Positions 34,113-42,663 are shown, numbered from the stretch's first letter. The stretch: 46,792 bases of DNA from an uncultured Alphaproteobacteria bacterium (GCA_944392205.1 CALXVV010000031.1:1-46792), one strand, 5' to 3'. Notes: a model not told the origin generated them from the sequence alone. Program-made: numbers and translations.

Positions 34113-35439
34113 CCTGAAAACCATTTTGTGTATTAGAAAAAGTTACTGTGCAGCCATAAAATTCGGCAATACATTTGACAATGGAAAGCCCGATGCCGCT
34201 TCCTTTTTCATTTTGTCCGGCCGGGCGGAAGAAGCGCTCGCCTAAGTGGGCCAGATGTTGGGGCTCTAAGGTGACACCGGAGTTGGTAACACAAAAGCTG
34301 TCTTCATTGAGATAAACGGAGATATCAGCACCTTTGGGGCTGTATTTGATGGCATTGTCGATGAGGTTGCGCATCATTAAGGCAATCAACACAGGGTTTC
34401 CTTCTTTGATTGGCCCGCAAGCAGCCATATTGGATTTTATTGAAATATCCTTTGTTCGAGCTGCAGGTTGATATTCCTCCATCAGTTGCGAGGCAATAAG
34501 ATTCATGTCAACAGGTTCGGATGCCATTTGTGGAGCGGATAAAGATGCCTCAAGGCGAGATAAAGCTAAGAGTTGCTCAACCAACCTGGTGGCACGGTCA
34601 AGTCCGAGCTCAAGCTTATCTAAGGAAGCTTTTTGAGTTTGCACATCATCATCGGAGAGGCGAGCCACATCAAGCTGGACCTTGAGCGCGGTGAGGGGGG
34701 TGCGGAGCTCATGAGCGGCATCGGAAATAAAACGACGTTCTCTCTGCAGCATGTCAGAAATTTTTACAAGCTGCTGGTTCATTGCCGAGGTAAGGGGTTT
34801 AATCTCAGAAGGCATATCGTCATCATTTAAGGGCGAAAGGTCGTTTCCTGATCTGGCATTAATTTCACCGGTTAGGCGTTTAAGAGGTTTGAGCTCTCGG
34901 CTGATAATGAAGATAACGGCAACAAGCAAGATGAGTAAGCCACCGGCCCAAGGGGTCATAAACTCCTCCAACATATCCCAAGCCATGTCTTCTCTGTATT
35001 CCAGCTCTTGCCCAACAGCAATTCTAAATTTGCCGTCAGCGGAGGCCAGCCAGACGATTCTCCAAGTTTCACCATCGACCTTTTGTTTAGCAAACTTCCC
35101 GTTTATATTTTGGTATTGAAAATCTTTGCCGTTTTCATCATCATGAAAAATTTTTTGCCCGCTTGGGGTAAAAATAGCAAAGCCGATAGCCTCATCTTCA
35201 TCATCGGCATTGTGAATATTTTTAATGAGCTTATCGGTTTTTTCTTGGGTTTCAGAAGATACATTGCTCCAATCAGCTCCCGAGAGCTGTCTGGCCAAAG
35301 CCATTTGGTAGGTATCAAAAAATTCATCAATTTTTTCTTTGGTTTCAGCCCACGCCAAAACACCTGCTCCGGCCCAAACCGCGCAGGCAATCAACATAAA
35401 AAATATAATTAACCTAAGGCGTAGACTTAAATATTTCAT
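34096..35439 (-). CDS. QseC/PmrB-type sensor histidine kinase
   Basis: The 447-residue kinase has two membrane helices (~10-30 and ~163-180) around a periplasmic sensor domain of ~130 residues, then HAMP (LKPLKRLTGEINARS), a HisKA domain with RFISDAAHELRTPLTALKVQ (His243), and HATPase motifs (RNLIDNAIKYSP, GSGIGLSIVK). The DHp sequence is strikingly close to QseC, and the operon order ygiW-qseB-qseC is as in enterobacteria. The start overlaps the regulator gene by 4 bp (ATGA). Known ligands for QseC-type kinases include metals and signalling compounds; the ligand here is unknown. Confidence 0.92.
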   Translation of the reverse strand: MKYLSLRLRLIIFFMLIACAVWAGAGVLAWAETKEKIDEFFDTYQMALARQLSGADWSNVSSETQEKTDKLIKNIHNADDEDEAIGFAIFTPSGQKIFHDDENGKDFQYQNINGKFAKQKVDGETWRIVWLASADGKFRIAVGQELEYREDMAWDMLEEFMTPWAGGLLILLVAVIFIISRELKPLKRLTGEINARSGNDLSPLNDDDMPSEIKPLTSAMNQQLVKISDMLQRERRFISDAAHELRTPLTALKVQLDVARLSDDDVQTQKASLDKLELGLDRATRLVEQLLALSRLEASLSAPQMASEPVDMNLIASQLMEEYQPAARTKDISIKSNMAACGPIKEGNPVLIALMMRNLIDNAIKYSPKGADISVYLNEDSFCVTNSGVTLEPQHLAHLGERFFRPAGQNEKGSGIGLSIVKCIAEFYGCTVTFSNTQNGFQVKIAH

Positions 35440-36095
35440 GCATCCTCCATCATATAGCCGATTTTGTTTACGGTTTTGACGATGTCTTTGCCAAGTTTTT
35501 TGCGCAGGTGGTGGATATGCACTTCCACTGCGTTGCTGGAAACATCATCGTCCCAGGAGTAGAGTTTTTCCTCAATTTTTTCTTTGCTCAGAACACGGTT
35601 GCGATTCAAAAGCAAGAGCTCAAGCAAAGCGGTTTCTTTGGGAGCCAAAAAAACTTCTTTGTCATTTAAGAAAGTTTGTTTGGTCTGAAGATTAAAGGTT
35701 ATTTGTCGGTAGTTGATAAGGCTTGCGGTCTCGCCGCCGCGGCGGCGGAGCAGGGCATTAAGCCTGGCCACCACTTCTCCCAATGCAAAAGGCTTGGGCA
35801 AATAGTCATCGGCACCGGCATTGAGGCCTTTGATGCGCTCTTCCACATCGCCTCTGGCGGTGAGGATGAGGACTGGTTCTTTGCGTCCTTTATTGCGCCA
35901 ATGCTGCAAGATATCCAGGCCATCAATTTCCGGTAGGCTCAAATCGAGGACAACCGCATCAAAAGAAGACTGCAAGAGAGCTTCCTCACCATCGGCGCCA
36001 TTGGTAAACCAATCAACGCCGAAGCCGGATTTTGTGAGCCCTATTTTAAGCCCGTCTCCAATTAAAGGGTCATCCTCGATGAGCAATATTCGCAT
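35436..36095 (-). CDS. OmpR-family response regulator (QseB/PmrA type)
   Basis: The 219-residue protein has a receiver domain (LLIEDDPLIGDGL; phospho-acceptor Asp51 in VVLDLSLPE; Lys in PKPFALGEV) and a C-terminal winged helix (KEKIEEKLYSWDDDVSSNAVEVHIHHLRKKL). The latter matches the QseB/PmrA group (SNAVEVHxHxLRxKLG). Regulators of this group bind CTTAA direct repeats with an 11-bp period, and such a site lies upstream of the operon at 36518-36535. Confidence 0.93.
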   Translation of the reverse strand: MRILLIEDDPLIGDGLKIGLTKSGFGVDWFTNGADGEEALLQSSFDAVVLDLSLPEIDGLDILQHWRNKGRKEPVLILTARGDVEERIKGLNAGADDYLPKPFALGEVVARLNALLRRRGGETASLINYRQITFNLQTKQTFLNDKEVFLAPKETALLELLLLNRNRVLSKEKIEEKLYSWDDDVSSNAVEVHIHHLRKKLGKDIVKTVNKIGYMMEDA

Positions 36096-36106
36096 AACTA
36101 AAAAGC

Positions 36107-36451
36107 CTATTTCTTCAATTCAACAGAATCAACATCAATTTCGGTGGTGAACATATCTTTATCGATTTCACCCTTAATGGTTACCATATTTTCTGGGCGA
36201 ACGTCAACACCTCTCCAGTCCTCGTCATCAATCTCAACGACAACGGTGCCGGTAGCATCTTTGAACTGATATTTTTCATTGCCCAAGCTTTTTTCGATTT
36301 GACCATTCAAAACCACCGGAGTATCATCACTCATCTTTAAGGCCTCGGCAACGGTAGAGGGAGCAAGACCGGGACCCTGAAAAGCGGCCAAAGCACTGCC
36401 GGAAAAAGCAACGGCCAAAGTTAAAACAGAAGCAGAAAGTAATTTTTTCAT
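36107..36451 (-). CDS. YgiW-type periplasmic OB-fold protein
   Basis: The 114-residue protein has a signal peptide (cleavage near ALA-AFQG, residue ~22) and the BOF/OB-fold family core: GPGLAPSTVAEALKMSDDTPVVLNGQIEKSLGNEKYQFKDATGTVVVEIDDEDWRG in outline, ending TEIDVDSVELKK. In enterobacteria ygiW precedes qseBC and responds to stress and metals. It lies 11 bp upstream of the regulator gene and heads this operon. Confidence 0.9.
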   Translation of the reverse strand: MKKLLSASVLTLAVAFSGSALAAFQGPGLAPSTVAEALKMSDDTPVVLNGQIEKSLGNEKYQFKDATGTVVVEIDDEDWRGVDVRPENMVTIKGEIDKDMFTTEIDVDSVELKK

Positions 36452-36517
36452 ATTTATTCTCCTAAAAAAAGTTAAACATTGTTGTCTTCATGAACATCTT
36501 TAGTTCAACATTAGGAA

Positions 36518-36535
36518 CTTAAGGAACGCTTAAGG
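36518..36535 (-). promoter_or_regulatory. PmrA/QseB-type operator of the ygiW operon
   Basis: CTTAAGG is repeated after 4 bp (CTTAAGG-AACG-CTTAAGG), an 11-bp period. This matches the known PmrA/QseB box CTTAA-N6-CTTAA pattern. It lies ~67 bp upstream of ygiW, where autoregulation is expected; it could also act on tspO on the other side. Confidence 0.75.
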
Positions 36536-36616
36536 GATAAAAATTTTTTTAAAATATTTTTGAACCCGTTGTTTTTTAACAAAAAAAATATATGTAAAGG
36601 GAGAAGGAGAATAACA

Positions 36617-37090
36617 ATGAAATCATTTATCACATTTATTTTATTAATGTTTTTACCCTTACTTGGCGGAAAAATTTCGGCTTTTATCGCCGGCGATATG
36701 GTGGGACTCTACGATATCATGATTTTGCCGCCCCTAAGCCCGGCCCCGATAGTCTTTCCGATAGTGTGGGTTGTTTTGTATTTGTTGATGGGTTTTTCAT
36801 CATGGCTGGTTTATCGCCGCGCACAAGAGGAGAAAGAACCTGCAGAAAAATATTTGTTTCCCTACGGTGTGCAGCTGGCGGTAAACTTTTGCTGGACACC
36901 GATTTTCTTCGGAGCTGAGGCCTATTGGTTAGGCGCCCTGATGAGCATAATCTTACTTTTGACAATTATTTGGATGACGATTCGTTTTTCCAAAATTTGC
37001 AAACTGGCGGCATGGTTGCAGGTGCCATATATGCTGTGGTCATTATTTGCGGTTTATCTGAGCTTCGGCGTTGCTGTTTTAAATCCTTAA
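36617..37090 (+). CDS. TspO/MBR family membrane protein
   Basis: TspO proteins are five-helix membrane proteins that bind porphyrins and cholesterol-like ligands. I start at 36617 (157 residues, typical) behind GAAGGAG. Motifs: PPLSPAPIVFPIVWVVLYLLMGFSSWLVY, VQLAVNFCWTPIFFGAEAYWLG and PYMLWSLFAVYLSFGVAVLN, all at the usual places. The usual Trp-x-Phe-x-Pro start of helix 2 is changed (no Trp in SPAPIVFP). It lies between the two two-component systems. Confidence 0.88.
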   Translation: MKSFITFILLMFLPLLGGKISAFIAGDMVGLYDIMILPPLSPAPIVFPIVWVVLYLLMGFSSWLVYRRAQEEKEPAEKYLFPYGVQLAVNFCWTPIFFGAEAYWLGALMSIILLLTIIWMTIRFSKICKLAAWLQVPYMLWSLFAVYLSFGVAVLNP

Positions 37091-37102
37091 AAAAGGCAAA
37101 TG

Positions 37103-38359
37103 TTATTTAGCCACAGGAAACTCCACGGTAAAGACAGAGCCTTTCCCCGGGTGGCTGATAACTGAGATGGATCCGCGATTCTGCTCAATAATTTCTTTGG
37201 CAATAGAAAGTCCCAACCCATAACCGGAGATATTCCGGTTATGGGATTCGTCGGCCCGATAAAACTTTTCAAAGATATGAGCAATATCTTTTTGCTCAAT
37301 ACCGATTCCTTCATCAATAACCCGAATATATACCTTTTTGTCATCTGTGCCTGCTTCTAAAGAAATATGTTTATCTTGAGGGGTATATTTAAGAGCATTT
37401 TCGATTAATACATTCAAAATGCGTTCCAGATCGCCCAAAGAAAGAGATACCGTGAGATTTTGTTTATCGGTCTCAAGGGTAATGGGGAATTTTCTGTCAT
37501 TGGCAAGAGCATTGAATTTTTTTATGTTTTCTCTAAGACAAGGCAGAATATCAAGAGGTGGCCTTTTTACGATTGTTTTCAAAGAGTCGAGCTTAGATAA
37601 ATAAAGCAAATCATTTATCAAGCCAGACATATTTTTAACTTCATCTTTAATAACATCAATTTCTGCATTGTTGCCATATTTTGTTTCAATCAATTCAGAA
37701 TAAGCCATCAAAACGCCTAAAGGAGTTTTAAGCTCATGCGAGGCATTTGAGACAAAGTCTTTCTGCCGATGATACATTTTGACAATAGGAGCAATAGCTC
37801 TGTTGGCAAGGCTCAAAGCAATAAAGTAAGACAGAATGCAGATAACAAAAAGAACAATAAATCCTATTTTTTTGTAAGTATGCGTGAATTTCTCAATAGG
37901 TGTCATATTCATCAGCACCACAATTTTTCCCTGTTGCCCTTTGAGTGTAAAACTGGTAGCCAGTGCGGCAAATTTCCAAATTTCTTTTTGATTTTTAAGC
38001 TTAAAACGGGTAAGTTCTCTATCAGCAATATCTAGATGCAGAACTTTATCCAAGAGTTCTTTTCCGATAGTTCCTTCGGGCTGGTCAGCATGAATGATTT
38101 TGCCATCCAAAATCCAATAGGAAAAAGTTTGGATCATGGTTGCGTCAGCGGCGGAAGAATGAATTTCCTCATGAAAGTTGAGATTATAATCCAATGCTTC
38201 CCGATATTCTTCATTAAGATAATCAGCCAGATTCTCTTCCAGATTATGGGTAATAACGTAGTGATAAATACTATCGCAGCCAACAAACAACAAAGCCGAG
38301 ATTGCAAAAATAATGCAGGTATATTGCCAAACTAAATATTTTTTTGTCTTATCAATCAT
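37103..38359 (-). CDS. Sensor histidine kinase paired with the regulator at 38356
   Basis: The 418-residue kinase has two membrane helices (~10-28 and ~165-185) around a ~135-residue periplasmic domain, then HisKA with DFVSNASHELKTPLGVLMAY (His208) and HATPase motifs (NVLIENALKYTP, DEGIGIEQKDIAHIFEKFYRAD, GYGLGLSIAKEI). It lacks a clear HAMP linker. It resembles PhoR/CiaH-like kinases more than QseC. The start overlaps the regulator stop by 4 bp. Confidence 0.92.
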   Translation of the reverse strand: MIDKTKKYLVWQYTCIIFAISALLFVGCDSIYHYVITHNLEENLADYLNEEYREALDYNLNFHEEIHSSAADATMIQTFSYWILDGKIIHADQPEGTIGKELLDKVLHLDIADRELTRFKLKNQKEIWKFAALATSFTLKGQQGKIVVLMNMTPIEKFTHTYKKIGFIVLFVICILSYFIALSLANRAIAPIVKMYHRQKDFVSNASHELKTPLGVLMAYSELIETKYGNNAEIDVIKDEVKNMSGLINDLLYLSKLDSLKTIVKRPPLDILPCLRENIKKFNALANDRKFPITLETDKQNLTVSLSLGDLERILNVLIENALKYTPQDKHISLEAGTDDKKVYIRVIDEGIGIEQKDIAHIFEKFYRADESHNRNISGYGLGLSIAKEIIEQNRGSISVISHPGKGSVFTVEFPVAK

Positions 38360-39048
38360 TGCAAATCCAGTGTGTATCCGATACCTTTAACGAGGCGTAA
38401 TTCTATTTTGGGAGAATAAGGTTTAATTTTTTTGCGAATATTATAGATGTAAGAATCCAGGCTAGCGTTGCTAATCTCCAAATTGTCAGCCCAAACTTTT
38501 TCAAACAAAGTTTCTCTGAGAATTGTTTGATGATGATTAATAAAGAGGATTTTAAAGATTTTAAATTCTGTTTTTGAAAAGACAACAGGCTCCTCATCAA
38601 TCAGCAAAGTATTTTGTGAACAATTAATTGAAAAGTTCTTATAAGAGTATACCTCATCAACATAAGGCTTAGCCTTTCTTCGTGAAACGGCATTAATTCT
38701 GGCAATAAGTTCCTTAATTTCAAAAGGCTTGGTAATATAGTCATCAGCACCGCAGTCTAGGGCTGCCACACAATCATCAAGGCCTGATTTTGCGGTCAAA
38801 AAGATAACTCCTCCTTGAAAATTGCCTTTTGCAGGGTTCCTGATGATACGGCAAAGCTCAATTCCCGAGAGTTCTGGCAACATCCAATCAAGTAATATGA
38901 CGTCATAGGTATGCTGCTGGTGAGCCTTAATCAAATCCAGGGCCTCGCTGCCATCTGTTGCCCAATCTGTTTGGAAGCCGTTAAGTTCCAACAAATATTT
39001 GACACCGCGCCCCATATTTTTATCATCTTCAACCAACAAAACATTCAT
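38356..39048 (-). CDS. OmpR-family response regulator next to eptA
   Basis: The 230-residue protein has a receiver domain (LLVEDDKNMGRGV; Asp54 in VILLDWMLPELSG; Lys in TKPFEIKEL) and a winged-helix effector domain (FSKTEFKIFKIL, NASLDSYIYNIRKKI). It is transcribed away from the phosphoethanolamine transferase gene at 39198; the 149-bp intergenic region has two direct-repeat sites that are its likely operators. It may control lipid A modification, but this is inferred from position. Confidence 0.92.
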   Translation of the reverse strand: MNVLLVEDDKNMGRGVKYLLELNGFQTDWATDGSEALDLIKAHQQHTYDVILLDWMLPELSGIELCRIIRNPAKGNFQGGVIFLTAKSGLDDCVAALDCGADDYITKPFEIKELIARINAVSRRKAKPYVDEVYSYKNFSINCSQNTLLIDEEPVVFSKTEFKIFKILFINHHQTILRETLFEKVWADNLEISNASLDSYIYNIRKKIKPYSPKIELRLVKGIGYTLDLQ

Positions 39049-39082
39049 GTCTCAATTCTCCGTTAATGAAAAATATTTTTCA

Positions 39083-39148
39083 TTAATCTGAATTTAATCT
39101 AAAAAAGCCGTGCAAAAAGATTATTTCTTTCAGGTTAAATTCAGATTG
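39083..39148. promoter_or_regulatory. Paired response-regulator sites between the regulator and eptA
   Basis: TTAATCT is repeated after 4 bp (TTAATCT-GAAT-TTAATCT, 39083-39100), an 11-bp period as for OmpR-family sites. A copy in the opposite orientation is read on the other strand at 39132-39148 (CAATCT-GAAT-TTAACCT). Together they form a 13-bp inverted repeat AATCTGAATTTAA about 35 bp apart, suited to control of both divergent genes. Confidence 0.7.
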
Positions 39149-39197
39149 GCACCTTATCCCCGAATCAGTTTCGGCAATAAGCTAGAAAGAATATAAA

Positions 39198-40808
39198 ATG
39201 ATATTATGCAAACGTGAAATATCTGCAACAAAAATAATTTTTATTGTTGCCTTATATTTCAGCAGTATTCTTAATTTCTCGTTTTGGCGCTATGTTTGCG
39301 AAAACATAGAAGTCACGAATTTTAAGAGCGCTGTCTTTGTTGTCTCGCTGGTTTTCTTTATATTTATTCCTTTATTTATGTTGTTTAACTTAATACTTAC
39401 CGGCAAGATAGGCAAATGGTTGACAATCATTTTACTTTTGCTTTCCAGCATTGCGAACTACTACATGTCTGTTTTTAATATCTACATAGATTCAGATATG
39501 ATTCGCAATATTGCCGAAACAAACTTTAATGAAGCCTCCGAGCATGTTTCCGTTTCTTTTTGGGTCGTCTTCCTCATCACGGGTGTTGTGCCGGCAGGTT
39601 TGCTTTGCTTGGTAAAAATTAAAACCAATAGTTGGCAGCAAGAGCTGCTCACCAGAAGTTTGGCGGTTTTCAAAGGATTGTTGATAGCCGCTCTTTTGGC
39701 CGCCTTCTGCTTCAAAGAATATGCGGTTATCGGCAGAAACCACAATAAAATCACCAAACTTATGAATACTCTAAACTATACATATTCAACTCTGCGCTAT
39801 TATAAGAAAAAAAGTAATGCCGCCAAACCGTTGCAAATTTTGGATGCCTCTCCGAGCTTATCTGCTGATGCTAACGGGCAAAAAAATTTGATTGTTTTGA
39901 TCATAGGGGAAACGGCCAGAGCGCAAAATTTTTCTTTGGGAGGATATGGAAAAAAGACCAATCCGTTATTGTCCAAGCAGGATATAGCCTATTTTAAGCA
40001 AGTGTCATCTTGTGGAACTCTCACGGCAGTATCTCTGCCTTGCATGTTTTCTGCTACTCCCAAAAAAGGTTTTGACCCAGATAGAGCTGAGCATGTTGAA
40101 AACGCCTTGGATATTGCGCAAAAGGCAGGCTATAATGTCTTGTGGGCAGACAATGACAGTGGTTGCAAAGGTGTTTGCCAAAGAGTAACCACTAAGAATT
40201 TGTATAAATCCAAAGACAAGGGTTTATGCAAAGACGGCTCCTGCTACGATGAGATATTGCTAAAATACCTAAAAGAAGAACTCCCGCAAATAAAAGACAA
40301 CACTATATTAGTGCTGCATACCATGGGAAGCCACGGTCCTACTTATTATAAACGCTATCCGAAAGAATTTGAAATCTTTAAGCCGACATGCGACACCTCA
40401 GATATTCAGCTGTGCTCGCAAGAAAAAATTGTTAATACTTATGACAACACCATTGCCTACACGGACTATATTATTTCTTCAGCCATAGATATCCTAAAAA
40501 ATAACACAGACATGAATTCTTCTTTAATTTATGTTTCTGATCACGGAGAATCTTTGGGCGAAAACGGGGCATATTTGCATGGTCTGCCCTATGCCATGGC
40601 CCCGATATACCAGACATCAGTGCCAATGTTGGTGTGGTTATCTCCGCAAAAGCAAGAACAGATAGACTATGGCTGTCTAAAACATACAGCGGCAACAGAC
40701 CAATATAGTCATGACAATTTTTACCACACGCTACTGGGATTGGCCGGCATCAAATCAACGACGTATCAAGCCAAGTTAGATATTTTGTCGAACTGTAACA
40801 AGCAATAA
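39198..40808 (+). CDS. eptA: Lipid A phosphoethanolamine transferase (EptA/MCR family)
   Basis: These enzymes move phosphoethanolamine from phosphatidylethanolamine to lipid A, lowering negative charge and polymyxin binding. The 536-residue protein has five N-terminal membrane helices (~1-175) and a periplasmic sulfatase-fold domain. Catalytic Thr239 is in LIIGETARAQNFSL; metal-binding residues are in LHTMGSHGPTYYKRYP and VSDHGESLGENGAYLHGLPYAMAP. Cys-rich loops (SSCGTLTAVSLPCMFS, DSGCKGVCQR, GLCKDGSC) match the disulfides of the family. It is divergent from a two-component system, an arrangement seen with PmrAB-type control. Composition fits the chromosome, so it looks intrinsic rather than an acquired mcr. 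Confidence 0.95.
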   Translation: MILCKREISATKIIFIVALYFSSILNFSFWRYVCENIEVTNFKSAVFVVSLVFFIFIPLFMLFNLILTGKIGKWLTIILLLLSSIANYYMSVFNIYIDSDMIRNIAETNFNEASEHVSVSFWVVFLITGVVPAGLLCLVKIKTNSWQQELLTRSLAVFKGLLIAALLAAFCFKEYAVIGRNHNKITKLMNTLNYTYSTLRYYKKKSNAAKPLQILDASPSLSADANGQKNLIVLIIGETARAQNFSLGGYGKKTNPLLSKQDIAYFKQVSSCGTLTAVSLPCMFSATPKKGFDPDRAEHVENALDIAQKAGYNVLWADNDSGCKGVCQRVTTKNLYKSKDKGLCKDGSCYDEILLKYLKEELPQIKDNTILVLHTMGSHGPTYYKRYPKEFEIFKPTCDTSDIQLCSQEKIVNTYDNTIAYTDYIISSAIDILKNNTDMNSSLIYVSDHGESLGENGAYLHGLPYAMAPIYQTSVPMLVWLSPQKQEQIDYGCLKHTAATDQYSHDNFYHTLLGLAGIKSTTYQAKLDILSNCNKQ

Positions 40809-40810
40809 GT

Positions 40811-40930
40811 TCAAGAAATCTTTTGCAAAAAATTCAAGATTTGTTGTGTCGTAGGCAAAGCCTTGAGAAGTAGTTTTGAAACAGTGGTTTTGCCGGAGTT
40901 AATCGGCCCATTGATATTTATAATGCGCAT
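40811..40930 (-). pseudogene. Fragment of a P-loop kinase/NTPase
   Basis: A 39-codon frame starts at an ATG behind GGCGAG and reads MRIININGPINSGKTTVSKL, a textbook Walker A (GPINSGKTT) after a beta-strand, as in small P-loop kinases of the chloramphenicol-phosphotransferase or AAA kinase type. It stops after about 20 further residues, and nothing with Walker B follows. It is therefore probably the 5' remnant of a deleted gene. A free 39-residue peptide is the less likely alternative. Confidence 0.6.
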
Positions 40931-40966
40931 TTCTCGCCATCATATGAAAATATAGATTACAAAATG

Positions 40967-40995
40967 TCAGCTCTCTTTTTCAAGAAGAGAGCTGA
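40967..40995 (-). terminator. Possible terminator after the HAD gene
   Basis: TCAGCTCTCTT and AAGAGAGCTGA form an 11-bp stem 11 bp past the HAD stop. The T tail is poor (CATTTTG). Confidence 0.55.
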
Positions 40996-41005
40996 TACAA
41001 GGTTT

Positions 41006-41611
41006 TTAAGAATTAGAAAGTAGATTCAAAATATCTTTTTTGAGCGTGTCTCGATTAAAGACAATTCCCAAAATACCGAGAGATTTGGCCGCCTCAACAT
41101 TTTTTTGCTTGTCATCAATAAAGATAACTTCTTGAGGCTTGGCACCAAGTTTTTGCAAAACCACCTTATAGATAAGAGGGTCTGGTTTTAATAACCCCAA
41201 ATCATAGGAAGTAAAAGCCCTTCCAGGTTTGACCAAAACGGCGCCGGTATCTTTGAGGTTAGGCAAGGCATTTGAAAGCAGGCATATTTCTATGCCGCAG
41301 ATTTTCAAAAATTGCATGGCCTCCAGTGTTTCAGGAAAAAACGTGCCGACACCTTTGTGCAAGGCCTCATCAATAAGAAAATCGATTCTCTCAAAATATT
41401 TCACACAAGCATGCTCACATAAAGCCTGGCAGAAAGAGTGGAAAGAAACTTGCCCTTTCATAAACGGCTTAAAGTCAAAAGAAAGAGCCCCATCTCTTTG
41501 TTCAAACAGATTTCTGTCAGTTGTTTTTTCTTGCAAGAACTTTTGCAGAGGTTCCAAAGAATAGGGATAGCAAACTTGTCCCACATCAAAAATACAAAAT
41601 CTCACAGTCAT
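41006..41611 (-). CDS. HAD-superfamily hydrolase (YihX-like)
   Basis: I start at the ATG at 41611 (201 residues), where FCIFDVGQVCYP gives HAD motif I in the YihX-like form (FDxGxV, with a nucleophile Asp but without the second Asp of FDxDGT). Motif II is ICLLSNA, motif III Lys is in GLLKPDPLIYK, and motif IV is IFIDDKQKNVEAA. A helical cap lies at ~25-100. YihX relatives dephosphorylate sugar phosphates; the substrate here is unknown. The longer frame to 41707 adds a hydrophobic stretch without a start signal. No strong ribosome-binding site is visible. Confidence 0.85.
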   Translation of the reverse strand: MTVRFCIFDVGQVCYPYSLEPLQKFLQEKTTDRNLFEQRDGALSFDFKPFMKGQVSFHSFCQALCEHACVKYFERIDFLIDEALHKGVGTFFPETLEAMQFLKICGIEICLLSNALPNLKDTGAVLVKPGRAFTSYDLGLLKPDPLIYKVVLQKLGAKPQEVIFIDDKQKNVEAAKSLGILGIVFNRDTLKKDILNLLSNS

Positions 41612-41733
41612 ATTTATAATGATATTTAAGTTATTGGTGAATAATTTATTTTCTACCAAATATCTTAGCTTTCTTAAGAAAAAAAGTAAAGACTTGATAG
41701 AGAACAATATTGGAATATATCAGTCTAAAACAA

Positions 41734-42144
41734 CTATTTTGCTTTTTTGAACACGTTTTTAAAGGCTGCCGGTGATATTTGGTACATATCAACCAAATCC
41801 AAAGATTTCACCATGTGCAGGGTCTTTTGTTTATATTCTTGAAAATGTTTTGAGGCAATGTGTTTTTGGTAAGCCTCATTGTCTTGATAAATTTCCAAGA
41901 TACGAATTTGCGAATTATCCTCAATTTTCATCATCGGATAAATAGAGATAACGCCTTTTTCTTCCCTAACGGAGGTCTCGGCCACCATGGTTGCAAAATC
42001 AAGATAGTCATCAAGATACTGGGGGTATACCTCAATTTCGGAGATTCGTACAATCATGTTACCATTGTGATTATATTTTTCGGCAGCAAAGGTCATATCG
42101 GCAGCTCCACATAAAATCAGCAACAAAGTTATTAAGAATTTCAT
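41734..42144 (-). CDS. Periplasmic ABM-domain (monooxygenase-fold) protein
   Basis: The 136-residue protein has a signal peptide (cleavage near TFA-AEKY, residue ~20), then one antibiotic-biosynthesis-monooxygenase fold: MIVRISEIEVYPQYLDDYLDFATMVAETSVREEKGVISIYPM, IRILEIYQDNEAYQKHIASKHFQEYKQ. ABM proteins act on quinones, haem or small aromatic compounds. It follows the cyclophilin-like gene by 11 bp and shares its MerR-type promoter. Confidence 0.85.
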   Translation of the reverse strand: MKFLITLLLILCGAADMTFAAEKYNHNGNMIVRISEIEVYPQYLDDYLDFATMVAETSVREEKGVISIYPMMKIEDNSQIRILEIYQDNEAYQKHIASKHFQEYKQKTLHMVKSLDLVDMYQISPAAFKNVFKKAK

Positions 42145-42155
42145 GATGTCTCCGG

Positions 42156-42593
42156 CTATTTAACAATTTCCATACGAGCGGTGAAGTTAGCCCTTTGTTT
42201 GGCAAGAAGTTCGAGGCCGCTTTCCACCTCTCCAAGCTCAATGAGATTCCTATCCGGCAGATAACTATGGGTTTTATAAAAAATGCCCATATTTTTCCAT
42301 GGAGCATAGATAAAAAGTTTTCCGGCGGTGGCAATCATTCCGCCAGAAACATTTTCCAAAGATATAGGGCGAGGAAAGTTTGTGATTTTTTCCTCTCCCG
42401 CAAAATCCGTAAAATTAAATTCAGCTGGCAGCATCTGCAATAGCTGCGAAACCGCATCATTTTCTTCTAACTTAATAAGCACTTCATTGTTGGAGAAGGT
42501 TAATCTCACTTTCATCGTATTTTCCTCCGCAGATGCATCGGTTGCCAATATAAGGGCAAGACCAAGGGTAAAAATCTTAAAAAAATTTTTCAT
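42156..42593 (-). CDS. Exported cyclophilin-like fold protein
   Basis: I start at the ATG at 42593 (145 residues), giving a signal peptide (LGLALILATDASA-EEN, cleavage ~residue 22). The mature part is a small beta-barrel of the cyclophilin-like family: VRLTFSNNEVLIKLEENDAVSQLLQMLP, GEEKITNFPRPIS, GGMIATAGKLFIYAPWKNMGIFYKTH and LIELGEVESGLELL. Such proteins occur with flavodoxins and ABM proteins in bacterial stress operons; activity unknown. Its promoter at 42625-42655 has a MerR-type dyad. Confidence 0.85.
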   Translation of the reverse strand: MKNFFKIFTLGLALILATDASAEENTMKVRLTFSNNEVLIKLEENDAVSQLLQMLPAEFNFTDFAGEEKITNFPRPISLENVSGGMIATAGKLFIYAPWKNMGIFYKTHSYLPDRNLIELGEVESGLELLAKQRANFTARMEIVK

Positions 42594-42624
42594 GTTGAGA
42601 GCTCTTTTGTTACATACATATAAA

Positions 42625-42655
42625 AGCTTAATCTTTAGAGTATACTCTAAGTCAA
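42625..42655 (-). promoter_or_regulatory. MerR-type promoter with 19-bp spacer, first copy
   Basis: On the minus strand the -35 TTGACT is followed 19 bp later by a -10 TAAGCT. The spacer holds the perfect palindrome TTAGAGTATACTCTAA (42635-42650). The over-long spacer with a central dyad is the hallmark of MerR-family activation; the dyad resembles AdhR/NmlR sites for reactive aldehydes. Confidence 0.75.
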
Positions 42656-42663
42656 TACTAAAA

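Noticed and set aside
39198..40808. A recently acquired mcr gene
   Set aside because: Composition fits the surroundings, it is paired with a chromosomal two-component system, and there are no insertion sequences nearby. It reads as intrinsic eptA.
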